Shown: one piece after another, positions 1 through 8,194 of the stretch
Position numbering within the stretch: the first letter of the stretch is position 1
How the letters are laid out: every line of letters begins with the position of its first letter
Source: REEB76 sp963774895
GTDB lineage: Bacteria > Pseudomonadota > Gammaproteobacteria > Natronospirales > REEB76
Assembly (NCBI GenBank): GCA_963774895.1
Contig: CAVZGN010000002.1
Span: forward strand, 1-64,000
Direction of reading: 5' to 3'
Length of the DNA stretch: 64,000 bases
The notes under the pieces: model-generated
Told to the model about the DNA's origin: nothing
The model's input: the letters and a program-made list of their open reading frames with translations, nothing else
Database searches by the model: none
Made by a program: the position numbers and the translations under genes

Positions 1-189
1 GTGGACTGAAGAATGCCAGTCATAGCAGCCGAAGAACACCGGATGCAGCTGACGCGGTGTCAGGGCATCCGCATCGCCGTTCAGCAGGTGCATGATGTGA
101 TTCGGGTATTCGCGTTCCACGTTCTGCATGACCATGCGTGTGAAGCGCGCACCCGTTCTTTCATCCAAAACGAGGCGAACGATACTCAT
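1..189 (-). CDS. DUF2891 family protein, N-terminal part (runs off the window)
   Basis: The 63 codons visible read MSIVRLVLDERTG at the start and end in HPVFFGCYDWHSSVH at the window edge. The 'HPxFFGCYDWHSxVH' signature is characteristic of the DUF2891 family, whose molecular function is unknown to me. The ATG overlaps the murI stop codon as ATGA, so the gene is translationally coupled to murI and lies downstream of it. The C-terminal part (most of the protein, family members being several hundred residues) is outside the window. The reading frame is open throughout what can be seen. Confidence 0.75.
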   Translation of the reverse strand, partial: MSIVRLVLDERTGARFTRMVMQNVEREYPNHIMHLLNGDADALTPRQLHPVFFGCYDWHSSVH

Positions 190-1028
190 AGATTCACCAG
201 TTCCACATCCTGTGGGTTGATGGGCGCGCCTAGAAACAGGCTGCCGACGCGTGCAAAACGTTCGGCGCCATCGGTAGCCAGGTAACGGACATCGCCGTGG
301 CCGCCGGTGCGAGCCAGCATGGACGCGCTCAGAATCTTTTCAACGGCCAGCGCCACGCTCTCGCTGGAATCCACCAACACCACATCCGGGCCGGCCACAT
401 GCGCGATGGTATCTTTGAGCAGCGGGAAATGCGTACAACCCAGTACCACGCAATCCAGGCCCTCGCTTTTCTTTTCCGCCAGCATCGGCTGCAAATATTC
501 ACGCGTTACCGCTTCCACCAAAGGGCCTTGGGTCCAGCCCTCTTCCGCCAGCGCCACAAACAGTGAACAGGCCTGCGAGAACACCCGCGCGTCGGACCGG
601 CGTGATTTGATGGCGCGCTCGTAGGCGCCTCCACGTACCGTGCTCTCGGTAGCCAGCACGGCGATGTGTCCGCACTTGGAGGCATCCACCGCGGCTTCGG
701 CGCTGGCTTCCACCACGCCGATCACAGGCAAGGGCGTGAATCTCCGGCTGAGCGTCGGCAAGGCTGCGGCGGAAGCCGTGTTGCAGGCGATTACCAGCAA
801 TTTGATACCGCGTGTCACCAGATGGGATGCGGCTTGCACGGCATAGCGCGACACGGTCTCGGGGCCCTTGGTGCCGTAAGGCAGCCGCGCGGTATCTCCC
901 AGATACAGCAGATGTTCGTGCGGCAGGCGTTCGCGCAGCGCTCGCAACACCGTCAATCCGCCCATGCCGGAGTCGAAGATGCCAATGGGGAGTTCAGCCG
1001 TGCCGGCCGGCCCGTGTTTAACACTCAT
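186..1028 (-). CDS. murI: Glutamate racemase
   Basis: Converts L-glutamate to D-glutamate for peptidoglycan precursor synthesis in the cytoplasm; cofactor-independent, using two cysteines. The 280-residue protein is the usual family length. It shows the N-terminal GIFDSGMGGLTVL motif (Asp19, Ser20), the first catalytic cysteine in ACNTASA (Cys82) and the second in GCTHFPLL (Cys198). The gene ends by overlapping the start of the DUF2891 gene. All key residues are present, so an active enzyme is expected. Confidence 0.96.
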   Translation of the reverse strand: MSVKHGPAGTAELPIGIFDSGMGGLTVLRALRERLPHEHLLYLGDTARLPYGTKGPETVSRYAVQAASHLVTRGIKLLVIACNTASAAALPTLSRRFTPLPVIGVVEASAEAAVDASKCGHIAVLATESTVRGGAYERAIKSRRSDARVFSQACSLFVALAEEGWTQGPLVEAVTREYLQPMLAEKKSEGLDCVVLGCTHFPLLKDTIAHVAGPDVVLVDSSESVALAVEKILSASMLARTGGHGDVRYLATDGAERFARVGSLFLGAPINPQDVELVNL

Positions 1029-1064
1029 GCAGTCGCAACTGTAGGTTGAATTAAAAACCAGGCA

Positions 1065-2408
1065 TCAGCGCGCACCGGGCGGAGCAATCGCCTCTTCCGC
1101 ACGGATGTCCGGAGCATCGATGTTTTCCGCCTTCCAGATCATGGCGCGGTGAATACGGTTCCAGCCGCTCGGGTGATCGAAAAATATGAATTCCTCCACC
1201 GGTCCGGGATGCAGCTTGCGATATTCGGATAGATGCAGTGCCGCCTGGGCGAAACCATCCGGCTGGCGCGCGGCATTCAGTCCGAAGGCATCCGCTTGGG
1301 CTTCTATGCTGCGGGTGATGGTGTTGTTCACCGGCGTCAGTACGAACATGAAGATCGTGAACAGCGCGATGATCAAGGGCAGGCCGGCTACATCACCGAC
1401 GCCGCGAATTCCCCAGCGCTCACCCCAGCGGTGCTCGGCCCAGCCGAAGCCCCAGCGCACGACAGCGAATCCGATAAAAATGATAACGCCGAAAAACACG
1501 ATGCCCGTGTAGACGTGGTTGAGCACATAGTGCCCCATCTCATGACCCAGCACCGCCTTGATTTCAGCCGGTGAGCCGCGGTTCATCAGATTGTCGTTCA
1601 TGCTGATGCGCGTGGTGCCGAACATGCCGCTGACATTCGCGCTCAGGCGCGTGGTCTGTTTGGAGGCGTCGTACCAGTACACATCGGTGGCGGGGATTTC
1701 GTTGGCGCGGGCCAGCGACAGGATCTGCTGCTTGAGCGGGCTGTCGGGCAAGGATTTGTAGGTGTTGAATATTGGCGCGATATACACCGGCGCGATAGTG
1801 GCGACAAAAATCGCAAATACCACGGCCACGCCCGCGCCCCAGATCCACCAGGTGCGCGTGGCTTTGCGTATCACCGCATAGATGACCACCAGAGCAACGC
1901 TGCCGAGGATCAGCGTGACGATCAGCCCTTTGAACTGATCGCCCAGCCACTGTCCGAGATTTTGGTTGGACAGGCCATACTGGTGCTCACGGATGAAATT
2001 CTCGTAGATATTCCACGGCAGGGTGAGTAGCGTCACCAGCACGATGTACTGGATGGAGTACAGCGCGGTCTGCAGCCATTTGAAACGCGTCACCCGTTCG
2101 GCCAGATTGCGCATGTGCGCCGAGAGTCGGGTACCGAGCAGTAGCCAAGTCACGGCCAGTGCCCACAGGCAATCCCATAGGATCAGCCAGTAACCGCCCT
2201 CGAAATAGGCATCCGAGCGTGCGCGCGCCGCCGGCGATAGTTGCGCCATGTAGGCGGCGGTGGCCGCATCTGCATCGAAATGCGTAGCCGTGAGTGGCGC
2301 CGGCGCAGAAATGCTAGGGGCTGTATTTGAACCCGCCGGTGACGCTGCTGCGAGCGTCAAGCTAAATCCCAGAAATACGGCTGACAGATAAAATGAGAAA
2401 CATTTCAT
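1065..2408 (-). CDS. M48 family metalloprotease (Ste24/CAAX protease-like), membrane-bound
   Basis: Zinc metallopeptidase of the Ste24 type. A signal-like N-terminus and transmembrane segments at about residues 75-92, 115-135, 165-180, 188-210 and 300-320 surround the zinc site HEMGH (His289, Glu290, His293). The third-ligand region EAQADAFG lies further on. The open frame extends upstream to 2705, but ATG at 2408 was chosen because GGAGGG precedes it and it begins a credible signal segment (MKCFSFYLSAVFLGF). At 447 residues it is close to the size of Ste24 relatives. Substrate unknown; bacterial members are usually membrane-protein quality-control or unassigned peptidases. Confidence 0.88.
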   Translation of the reverse strand: MKCFSFYLSAVFLGFSLTLAAASPAGSNTAPSISAPAPLTATHFDADAATAAYMAQLSPAARARSDAYFEGGYWLILWDCLWALAVTWLLLGTRLSAHMRNLAERVTRFKWLQTALYSIQYIVLVTLLTLPWNIYENFIREHQYGLSNQNLGQWLGDQFKGLIVTLILGSVALVVIYAVIRKATRTWWIWGAGVAVVFAIFVATIAPVYIAPIFNTYKSLPDSPLKQQILSLARANEIPATDVYWYDASKQTTRLSANVSGMFGTTRISMNDNLMNRGSPAEIKAVLGHEMGHYVLNHVYTGIVFFGVIIFIGFAVVRWGFGWAEHRWGERWGIRGVGDVAGLPLIIALFTIFMFVLTPVNNTITRSIEAQADAFGLNAARQPDGFAQAALHLSEYRKLHPGPVEEFIFFDHPSGWNRIHRAMIWKAENIDAPDIRAEEAIAPPGAR

Positions 2409-2608
2409 TGAATACCCTCCATGCACAGGCCTACACAGTATCGCAAGCATCCATGACTCTCCAGCCGAGGCTATACGGCTCGCCACATCGCCGGCTGCGT
2501 TTGGGATGAATACTGACCTTGAGGTAGTTGCTGAGTTTGCTTGCTTGGCGAAGTCATCCACATGTGGATCATAGGCAAGAGATGCTGCCCTTATGCCATG
2601 AGCAAAAG

Positions 2609-2626
2609 TTTGGCACACAGCTTGCT
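2609..2626 (+). promoter_or_regulatory. Sigma-54 (-24/-12) promoter
   Basis: TTGGCACACAGCTTGCTT matches the RpoN consensus TGGCAC-N5-TTGC exactly. The -24 GG and -12 GC dinucleotides are separated by the required 10 bases. It points toward pepE, with transcription expected to start near 2637. A 14-bp palindrome centred about 50 bases upstream could be an activator site, though such sites usually lie further away. The match is by eye and has not been scored against a matrix. Confidence 0.6.
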
Positions 2627-2773
2627 TGTATATAAACGGGGGGACGGGGATCAGGTGCGCGCCGGCTGTCCCTCCACGGCCGGCGGCGCCCTGTTTTAAG
2701 GGCAATATCCATGATTATGCACGCAAGCGGATCGCCATTTAGCCTATTCAGTGGCATAGCTAAATGGGTGCGC

Positions 2774-2800
2774 AACTGACAAATTTTGTCAGTTTTGACA
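2774..2800 (+). promoter_or_regulatory. 10-bp inverted repeat abutting a TTGACA -35 box upstream of pepE
   Basis: AACTGACAAA and TTTGTCAGTT form perfect 10-base arms around one central base (2774-2794). TTGACA follows immediately at 2795-2800. The -10 candidate TAAAAAT near 2815-2821 is poor. An operator overlapping a promoter for pepE is the simplest reading. There is no T-tract and little GC, so it is not a convincing terminator. Confidence 0.45.
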
Positions 2801-2864
2801 AAAAAACAGACCGCTAAAAATCCGCGCTGTCACTTATAAGCAAAAAACCAAGGAACGGAGATAA

Positions 2865-3584
2865 ATGCCGCGCGATAAACGCCGCCTGTTGCTGCTCAGC
2901 AGTTCACGCACAGCCGGAACCGATTACCTGGAGCATGCCCGCGATTATCTGCGCAGTTTTCTCAATGCGCGGGCGCGCACTTTACTGTTCGTGCCGTACG
3001 CGCGCGTAACCAAAAGCTACGATGATTACCTGGAGCGTGTGCGCGCGAATTTTGCCGCTATCGGCTACGAAGTCACCGGTCTGCACAGATACGGCGATCC
3101 GGCGCAAGCAATCAATCAAGCCGAAGCGCTGGTTATGGGTGGCGGCAACACCTACCATCTATTACGCGAGCTGTATACCAACAAACTCATGGCTGTCATC
3201 CGCCAGCGGGTGCTCGCGGGCCTGCCCTATGTTGGCTGGAGCGCGGGTTCCAATTTGGCCTGCCCCACCATCTGCACTACCAACGATATGCCGGTGGTTT
3301 GGCCGGAACGCTGTGAAGCGCTCGACCTGATACCATTTCAAATCAATCCGCATTACACCGACGCGCAACTACCGGGGTATCAGGGCGAAGGACGGACTGA
3401 ACGCTTGCAGGAATTCGTGCATGTCAATCCAAAAGTTCCGGTGGTGGGCCTGCGTGAAGGCAGCGCTTTGCGCATCGAGGCCAATGATATTCAATTGCTG
3501 GGTCTGTATACGGCGCGCTTATTTACGCCGGCAGCGACACGGGAAATATCTCCTCACGAGCCGCTCGGATTCCTGGCTTCCTGA
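2865..3584 (+). CDS. pepE: Peptidase E (alpha-aspartyl dipeptidase), S51 family
   Basis: Cytoplasmic serine dipeptidase that hydrolyses Asp-X dipeptides. The 239 residues show MGGGNTYHLL at about 91-100, the nucleophile in GWSAGSNLACPT (Ser126), Asp141 in TTNDMPVV and His163 in INPHYTD. Each residue is six positions after its counterpart in E. coli PepE (Ser120, Asp135, His157, from memory), so the triad is complete. GGAG sits just before the ATG. The unusually structured upstream region suggests more than constitutive control. The gene fits the peptide-utilisation theme of the window. Confidence 0.93.
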   Translation: MPRDKRRLLLLSSSRTAGTDYLEHARDYLRSFLNARARTLLFVPYARVTKSYDDYLERVRANFAAIGYEVTGLHRYGDPAQAINQAEALVMGGGNTYHLLRELYTNKLMAVIRQRVLAGLPYVGWSAGSNLACPTICTTNDMPVVWPERCEALDLIPFQINPHYTDAQLPGYQGEGRTERLQEFVHVNPKVPVVGLREGSALRIEANDIQLLGLYTARLFTPAATREISPHEPLGFLAS

Positions 3585-3761
3585 ACGTGCGTGTGGCAGG
3601 GGATCGTTCCCGTATGCTCATGCTCGAAGCCACATACCCGAATAAAAACATCTACACATAATCATAAACTGCGGAATCCGCATCTGCCGGTGATTCCCGC
3701 GTGCAGGTATAATTATGACTGGTACGAATCCATCAATGTTACTGGGCTACAGGAGACCGGC

Positions 3762-3893
3762 ATGGGTAAAGGCGATAAAAAGACTGCGCGTGGCAAAATC
3801 TGGCGGGGAAGCTACGGTACATCGCGTCCCCATCACCCCGGCAAAGCAAAACCAAAAATCACGTTGGGGGCTGTGAAGAAGAGAAAGAAATAG
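3762..3893 (+). CDS. Small bTHX-like 30S ribosomal protein
   Basis: Encodes a 43-residue, very basic peptide starting MGKGDKKTARGKIWRGSYG and ending AVKKRKK. This matches the pattern of 30S ribosomal protein THX (a small peptide stabilising the 30S head): a glycine/lysine start, a 'RGKxxxGSYGxxRP' core and a basic tail. ATG 3762 was chosen because AGGAG lies 7-11 bases upstream and the family begins at this point; the frame is open further upstream without a ribosome site. A hairpin with a T-run follows the stop. Confidence 0.85.
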   Translation: MGKGDKKTARGKIWRGSYGTSRPHHPGKAKPKITLGAVKKRKK

Positions 3894-3911
3894 GTTTCTC
3901 TTCAATCTAAA

Positions 3912-3948
3912 GAGCTTTAAAAAAACAGATACAAGCTCCGGTTTTTTT
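3912..3948 (+). terminator. Weak rho-independent terminator after the bTHX gene
   Basis: GAGCTT (3912-3917) pairs with AAGCTC (3933-3938) across a 15-base loop. CGG and seven T residues (3942-3948) follow. The short stem makes this a modest terminator, but the T-run and its position between two convergent genes support it. Confidence 0.5.
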
Positions 3949-3959
3949 AGGGCTTAGCT

Positions 3960-4802
3960 TCAAACTACTGTACATCGTGCCAAGCCCGCCAGCACAGGCA
4001 CCGCTACATGTTGCATGCTGGGACTCAGATCCAAAGGCTTTATCAGCATCTTGATACTCATCTCAAGCGGGACATACTTTCGTACTTTATGCTTATAACG
4101 TTTCCGCAAGTCCCGGTATACGCGCATATCAAAAGGCTGGCTTGAATGACTGGCCAGATACACATGTTTGATGGCAATCAAGCCATCTTCCCCATCTATC
4201 ATCTTCAGGCGGTGCCAGAGCGCCTTGAGCACGCGGGCGCGGCCTGTACCTTCACGCTCACGATAACGCAGAAAATAATGATAAAAATGCTTGTAGTGGC
4301 GGACTTCGTCTTCGCGGATATGGTGGGTAAGCACGCTCAGCACCGGATCTGGACTCAGCCGGCTGAGGGCCGTGTAATAGCTGGCGGTACCCATCTCCAC
4401 CACGCAGCGCGCTGCCATCTCCATGCTGCGAGTGGGTTCCAGTAAATCCAGCCGGCAATATTGGGAATATTCTTGTAAAAAAGCCGCATAGGTCTTTTCC
4501 CAGTCAAATTCCGGCCAAGCGGTCTGCACATAGCGCTTGAGCGAGTTGCCATGCTGCAGTTCCTCACGCTCCCAATGCTGATTGAGCCACAGCGTCACTT
4601 CCTCGTCATCGAAGAAATATTCAAGCAGGTTGCTGGTATAGAGATCGGTGGTGATTTCGATAAATGAGGCGACCGCGATCAAGTAAAACAGTTCTTCTTG
4701 ATGTGCGACTAAATCGCGCTGGATGTGCTGCCAGGGTATGTCATCCATGGTCCAGTGCTGGTGGTATGTGTGCTTTGGCTTGTTTATGGAGTTAGTATTC
4801 AT
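3960..4802 (-). CDS. Diiron ferritin-like protein resembling acyl-ACP desaturases
   Basis: A 280-residue, largely helical protein carrying a complete set of carboxylate-bridged diiron ligands: Glu49 (FIEIT), Glu81 and His84 (EELQH), Glu136 (VEMGT), Glu166 and His169 (EDEVRHY). The order and spacing follow the plant-type soluble acyl-ACP desaturases (E, EExxH, E, ExxH), which oxidise acyl chains in the cytoplasm. Sequence outside the ligands is not clearly desaturase, so it may be another ferritin-like oxidase. It stands alone, convergent with the bTHX gene. The ATG lies 245 bp from the next gene's start. Confidence 0.72.
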   Translation of the reverse strand: MNTNSINKPKHTYHQHWTMDDIPWQHIQRDLVAHQEELFYLIAVASFIEITTDLYTSNLLEYFFDDEEVTLWLNQHWEREELQHGNSLKRYVQTAWPEFDWEKTYAAFLQEYSQYCRLDLLEPTRSMEMAARCVVEMGTASYYTALSRLSPDPVLSVLTHHIREDEVRHYKHFYHYFLRYREREGTGRARVLKALWHRLKMIDGEDGLIAIKHVYLASHSSQPFDMRVYRDLRKRYKHKVRKYVPLEMSIKMLIKPLDLSPSMQHVAVPVLAGLARCTVV

Positions 4803-4987
4803 TGCTATTTTCGGACTCGATTAATTTTTATCCTATGTGCACAGCTACCAAGTTAGAATATTACAATCCATAAAGGTTCTATAATCCGGCTTGTATATAA
4901 TGCCTTAAAACAGGATTGCAGGTTTTTACCGGGATTTTCACTTAGTTACATGGGTTGAACATAATTGGATCCTATCAGTATTCAGCC

Positions 4988-5013
4988 AGCAGTTCGCAAA
5001 TAAACGAACTGCT
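4988..5013. promoter_or_regulatory. 9-bp perfect inverted repeat upstream of the FKBP gene
   Basis: AGCAGTTCG (4988-4996) and CGAACTGCT (5005-5013) are perfect inverted arms separated by eight bases, 36 bases before the FKBP start. It could be an operator or a 5'-leader hairpin. A TATAAT at 4896-4901 is a possible -10 element, but no good -35 accompanies it. Confidence 0.4.
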
Positions 5014-5048
5014 AAAGTAAAACTTCTCAAACTTTCTGGAGTATAACT

Positions 5049-5507
5049 TTGTTCCGATCCTGCCTTATACGACCGATGCTCTACCTCGCTCTAATGTTGT
5101 GGTTCGCCGGCTGCACATCCGACCCTTATAGAGCGCCGTATGACGTGGCAGCACCACCCCCACATGCAATCAAACTGGCGGACGGTCTCGCTTACAGCGT
5201 ATTAAGACATGCAAGCGGCAACCAGCATCCAATGCTGGCTTCCACCATCACGGTCAATTACACCGGCTGGACAACGGATGGTAAAAAATTCGATAGCACC
5301 TTCAATTCCGATGGCAGCACCAAACCAGCAACGTTTCCGCTCAGCAAGCTTATCCAGGGCTGGCAACAGGCGTTGCCACTCATGGTCGAGGGTGAAAAAA
5401 TCCGCGTCTGGATTCCAGGCAAACTCGCCTACGATAATCGCGATCGCCCCGATGCCCCGCACGGCATGCTGGTATTCGACATAGAATTGCTGAGCTTTAC
5501 CAACTAA
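5049..5507 (+). CDS. FKBP-type peptidyl-prolyl isomerase, lipoprotein
   Basis: Catalyses cis-trans isomerisation of X-Pro bonds, here in the envelope. The N-terminus ends in a lipobox (LWFAGC, Cys22), so the mature protein should be lipid-anchored. The FKBP domain occupies about residues 50-150, with VNYTGWTTDGKKFDSTF and FPLSKLIQGWQQALPLM plus the terminal MLVFDIELLSF strand. The start is TTG at 5049, with TGGAG just upstream. ATG 5076 is in frame but lacks a ribosome site and would shorten the signal peptide. At 152 residues it is a single-domain FKBP. The next gene begins about 20 bases later. Confidence 0.88.
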   Translation: MFRSCLIRPMLYLALMLWFAGCTSDPYRAPYDVAAPPPHAIKLADGLAYSVLRHASGNQHPMLASTITVNYTGWTTDGKKFDSTFNSDGSTKPATFPLSKLIQGWQQALPLMVEGEKIRVWIPGKLAYDNRDRPDAPHGMLVFDIELLSFTN

Positions 5508-5528
5508 TTCGGCTTGGGAGTGCCTATC

Positions 5529-7079
5529 ATGCACAGACTGGGTGGTCTGTTATTTGTCATTTGCATCAGTGGACTCAGCATCACTGTTTTTGCATCCCAG
5601 CCAGCTGCACCCACCAGCGATCTTGATGCCTATGTTCAGAAAATAATGCTGGACTGGAAAGTACCAGGACTTGCCGTGGCCGTGGTCAAAGATGGCAAAA
5701 TGGTCCTGGCACGTGGCTACGGTGTCCGTGAACTGGGCAAGCCCGGCAAGGTGGATGCCGACACCTTGTTCACCATCGCCTCCAACACCAAAGCCTTCAC
5801 CGCCGCAGCCCTCGGTACACTGGTGGCTAAGCATAATCTCCGCTTGGATGACCCGGTGACACAGTACCTGAAGGGATTCGAGCTCAACGATCCGTGGGTG
5901 ACGCATGCCTTGACGGTTCGCGACCTACTCACCCACCGCAGCGGCTACTGCGATCCGATATTCATGTGGTTCACCACCGGCTTCAGCCGTGAACAAATCA
6001 TCCAGCATCTGCGCTATGACAAACCCAGCTACGATTTTCGGGCACACTTCTGCTACAACAACGCCATGTATCTGGTGGCCAGCCAGCTGATCCCGGCCAT
6101 CACCGGCCAAAGCTGGGAAGATTACCTGCATTCACAATTCTTCCTGCCGCTGGATATGCAGCATACGGATACCAGCGTCGCAGCCATCAACGCCGCCCTG
6201 GATGCAGCCGCCCCGCATGCCGAGGTCGACAATAAAGTTATGGTGATCCACCGTTACAACACTGACGCCATGGCGCCGGTGGGCGGCATCAACTCCAGCG
6301 TCAACGACATGTCCCACTGGCTGCTGATGCTGCTCAACAACGGCAGCTATGCTGGGAAAACCGTGCTGGATCCAAAAATCATCGCCGACATGGAAACCCC
6401 ACAGATGCTTATCCCAGTGGACAGCGGCATCGGTACCTGGCTGCACGCCATGAACCCTGAGAGTCTGTTTTATTCCTATGGACTGGGTTTTGTGGTGGAA
6501 GACTATGCCGGACACAAACTGGTGATGCACGACGGCGACATCGACGGCATGGCCTCGGCCCTGGGGATGCTGCCGGACCTGCATCTGGGCGTGGTGGTAC
6601 TCACCAACATGGACCACGACGACGCTCGCAATGTACTGTTGTTCCACATTCTTGATGAGTATCTGGGCCGTGCCTCCCGCGATACCAACGCTGCCCTGCT
6701 GGCTCTGGCGCAATCACAGGAAAATGCCGATAAAGCCGAGCAAGCCAAACTTACCGCTTCACAGCTTGCCGGGGCGGCACCGCTGCCACTCGAGCAGTAC
6801 ACCGGTATATACAGCAACCCGCTGGACGGCGACGTGCGGATTTCGCTGGAGAATGGCCAACTAGTAATGCGGCTCGGAAACCCCGAGTTCACCGGTGACC
6901 TGGTCCACTGGAATCACAACACCTTCAGGGTGAAACTGCATTACCGCTTCTATGACGAGGCCTTCGAGCAGTACCTGACCTTCGACCTGGATGCCACCGG
7001 CAAACCCATGGAACTCCGCTTCTATGACTTGCCGGCGCGCTTCATACGCGCCGTACCATCCGCCGTGAACAAATTATGA
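5529..7079 (+). CDS. Beta-lactamase-family (S12) serine hydrolase with C-terminal DUF3471-like domain
   Basis: Secreted serine hydrolase of the class C beta-lactamase/D-aminopeptidase family. A signal peptide occupies about residues 1-25. The active site shows SNTK (Ser85, Lys88), the YNN motif (Tyr176, Asn178) and an HDG third motif near residue 337. The last 120 residues form a beta-rich domain of the DUF3471 type found in many of these esterase/peptidase-like proteins. ATG 5529 is preferred over TTG 5514 because GGGAG lies between them. Substrate is not predictable; antibiotic resistance should not be inferred from the family. Confidence 0.85.
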   Translation: MHRLGGLLFVICISGLSITVFASQPAAPTSDLDAYVQKIMLDWKVPGLAVAVVKDGKMVLARGYGVRELGKPGKVDADTLFTIASNTKAFTAAALGTLVAKHNLRLDDPVTQYLKGFELNDPWVTHALTVRDLLTHRSGYCDPIFMWFTTGFSREQIIQHLRYDKPSYDFRAHFCYNNAMYLVASQLIPAITGQSWEDYLHSQFFLPLDMQHTDTSVAAINAALDAAAPHAEVDNKVMVIHRYNTDAMAPVGGINSSVNDMSHWLLMLLNNGSYAGKTVLDPKIIADMETPQMLIPVDSGIGTWLHAMNPESLFYSYGLGFVVEDYAGHKLVMHDGDIDGMASALGMLPDLHLGVVVLTNMDHDDARNVLLFHILDEYLGRASRDTNAALLALAQSQENADKAEQAKLTASQLAGAAPLPLEQYTGIYSNPLDGDVRISLENGQLVMRLGNPEFTGDLVHWNHNTFRVKLHYRFYDEAFEQYLTFDLDATGKPMELRFYDLPARFIRAVPSAVNKL

Positions 7080-7099
7080 TGCTGATGCAGGTGGTCGCT

Positions 7100-7660
7100 T
7101 CACTGGTGTTTAGTTCGACTGCCCGTTGCCCGATTCTGCACCTGCCCAGCGGCTATCGTGACTGTCTGTAACAGGTATTGGGATCCGAAATCATAAGTCC
7201 ATTCTTCAGTGTGTTTCACCTGCTTTCCGCCCGAACCCTGGCCGCCGCTGATGCGTATATCTCGATCGCGCTTGCGTTTCGGCTTGCCACAACGACTCGC
7301 CAATTCGTAGGCGCTCATGCCGATATTGATATCCTGCGGTGTGCAGTGGTTCGGATCCGGTCTGAATCCATAGCCCGGCGTAGCGATAGCCTCGAGTTTG
7401 CCCTTATGGAAGTACAGCTCCTGCAGCAAAAGCCTGGGACCATGGTTGTAATACCAACGTTCGTCGATGGCAACGAACTTGCCGCGCCGATAAATGCCGG
7501 TATCGCTATAGACGTAATCCGGCGAGCCGCATTTTTTGCGCACCTGGCTGGCGCTATCGCCGATATTCACCCAACCATGATCGCAACGCCAGGCGAATGC
7601 CGGTGTAACCGCCAACAACAACAATAATGAAGATGGCCAGATAATCCATTGCATACGCAT
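7100..7660 (-). CDS. DUF2845 domain protein, exported
   Basis: A 186-residue protein with a signal peptide ending near AFAWRC. It carries two similar 'GxSxxxVRKKCGxPD' / 'GMSAYELASRCGKPK' units, the pattern of DUF2845 proteins, and conserved cysteines that could form disulfides in the periplasm. Function is unknown. The family feature of a repeated small beta unit resembles SmpA/BamE-like folds, but that is only a structural guess. AAAGGA precedes the chosen ATG. It is convergent with the serine hydrolase gene. Confidence 0.7.
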   Translation of the reverse strand: MRMQWIIWPSSLLLLLAVTPAFAWRCDHGWVNIGDSASQVRKKCGSPDYVYSDTGIYRRGKFVAIDERWYYNHGPRLLLQELYFHKGKLEAIATPGYGFRPDPNHCTPQDINIGMSAYELASRCGKPKRKRDRDIRISGGQGSGGKQVKHTEEWTYDFGSQYLLQTVTIAAGQVQNRATGSRTKHQ

Positions 7661-7778
7661 ATCGATTCCTTTCGGTGAGGGGGCTTGCGGGAAGCACCGC
7701 TATGCGCGGGTATTCTGCAAAACTCCAGTGCATACGGTAAACTATAGGCATCCAATTCGATACTTAAAGAGCGGAAAT

Positions 7779-8180
7779 ATGAAAACCTCACACACACTAT
7801 TCGTGGCAGGCGCACTCACAGTTATCGCGGGTTGCACCTGGGTATCTCCCAGCCCAGAAGTGAAACAACAAGGCATCATGGTTTTGCCGCAGGACCGCGT
7901 GACCAACTGCCGTCTGCTGAGCAAAACCACCGTATCCGTTGCTGACCGCGTGGGCTTCATCAATCGTGTGCAGGCGGATGTAGAAAGCGATTTAAAGAAT
8001 CTAGCCATGAACCAAGCCGTTTCACAGGGTGGTGATACGGTCTCGGCCTTGAGTCCTGCAAAAGACGGCGACCAGACTTTCGGCATCTACAAATGTCTGG
8101 GCAGCAACTCGAACACAGCTACTTCAGCGCCCATGGCAAGCACCACGATAAAAACCACTCCCTATCAGCCGCCGCGCTAG
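7779..8180 (+). CDS. DUF4156 family small lipoprotein
   Basis: A 133-residue lipoprotein with lipobox TVIAGC (Cys at about 18) and a C-terminal domain typical of DUF4156 (CRLLSKTTVSVADRVGF ... AVSQGGDTV ... FGIYKC). The two cysteines outside the lipobox could pair. The ATG at 7779 was chosen over 7728 because GCGGAA precedes it and the signal peptide starts there. The role is unknown; family members are small Gram-negative envelope lipoproteins. It is convergent with the sulfotransferase pair. Confidence 0.72.
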   Translation: MKTSHTLFVAGALTVIAGCTWVSPSPEVKQQGIMVLPQDRVTNCRLLSKTTVSVADRVGFINRVQADVESDLKNLAMNQAVSQGGDTVSALSPAKDGDQTFGIYKCLGSNSNTATSAPMASTTIKTTPYQPPR

Positions 8181-8194
8181 TTGCAAATTCGGTG

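Larger units (their letters stand above)
2409..2864. other. 456-bp regulatory gap between the M48 gene and pepE
   Basis: No convincing coding frame, since the minus-strand open frame here is only an upstream extension of the M48 ORF. It holds a 14-bp perfect palindrome ATCCACATGTGGAT (2556-2569), a sigma-54-type promoter (2609-2626), and a GC-rich inverted repeat around CGCCGGC/GCCGGCG (about 2658-2687). These are followed by a stem GCCCT/AGGGC (2688-2703), a 9-bp stem CCATTTAGC/GCTAAATGG (2735-2743 with 2759-2767), and a 10-bp perfect inverted repeat (2774-2794). This dense set of dyads suggests a long structured leader of pepE or a small RNA; neither can be confirmed here. Confidence 0.6.

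Noticed and set aside
2409..2705. N-terminal extension of the M48 protease
   Set aside because: A ribosome site and signal peptide support the ATG at 2408; the extension lies over regulatory dyads.
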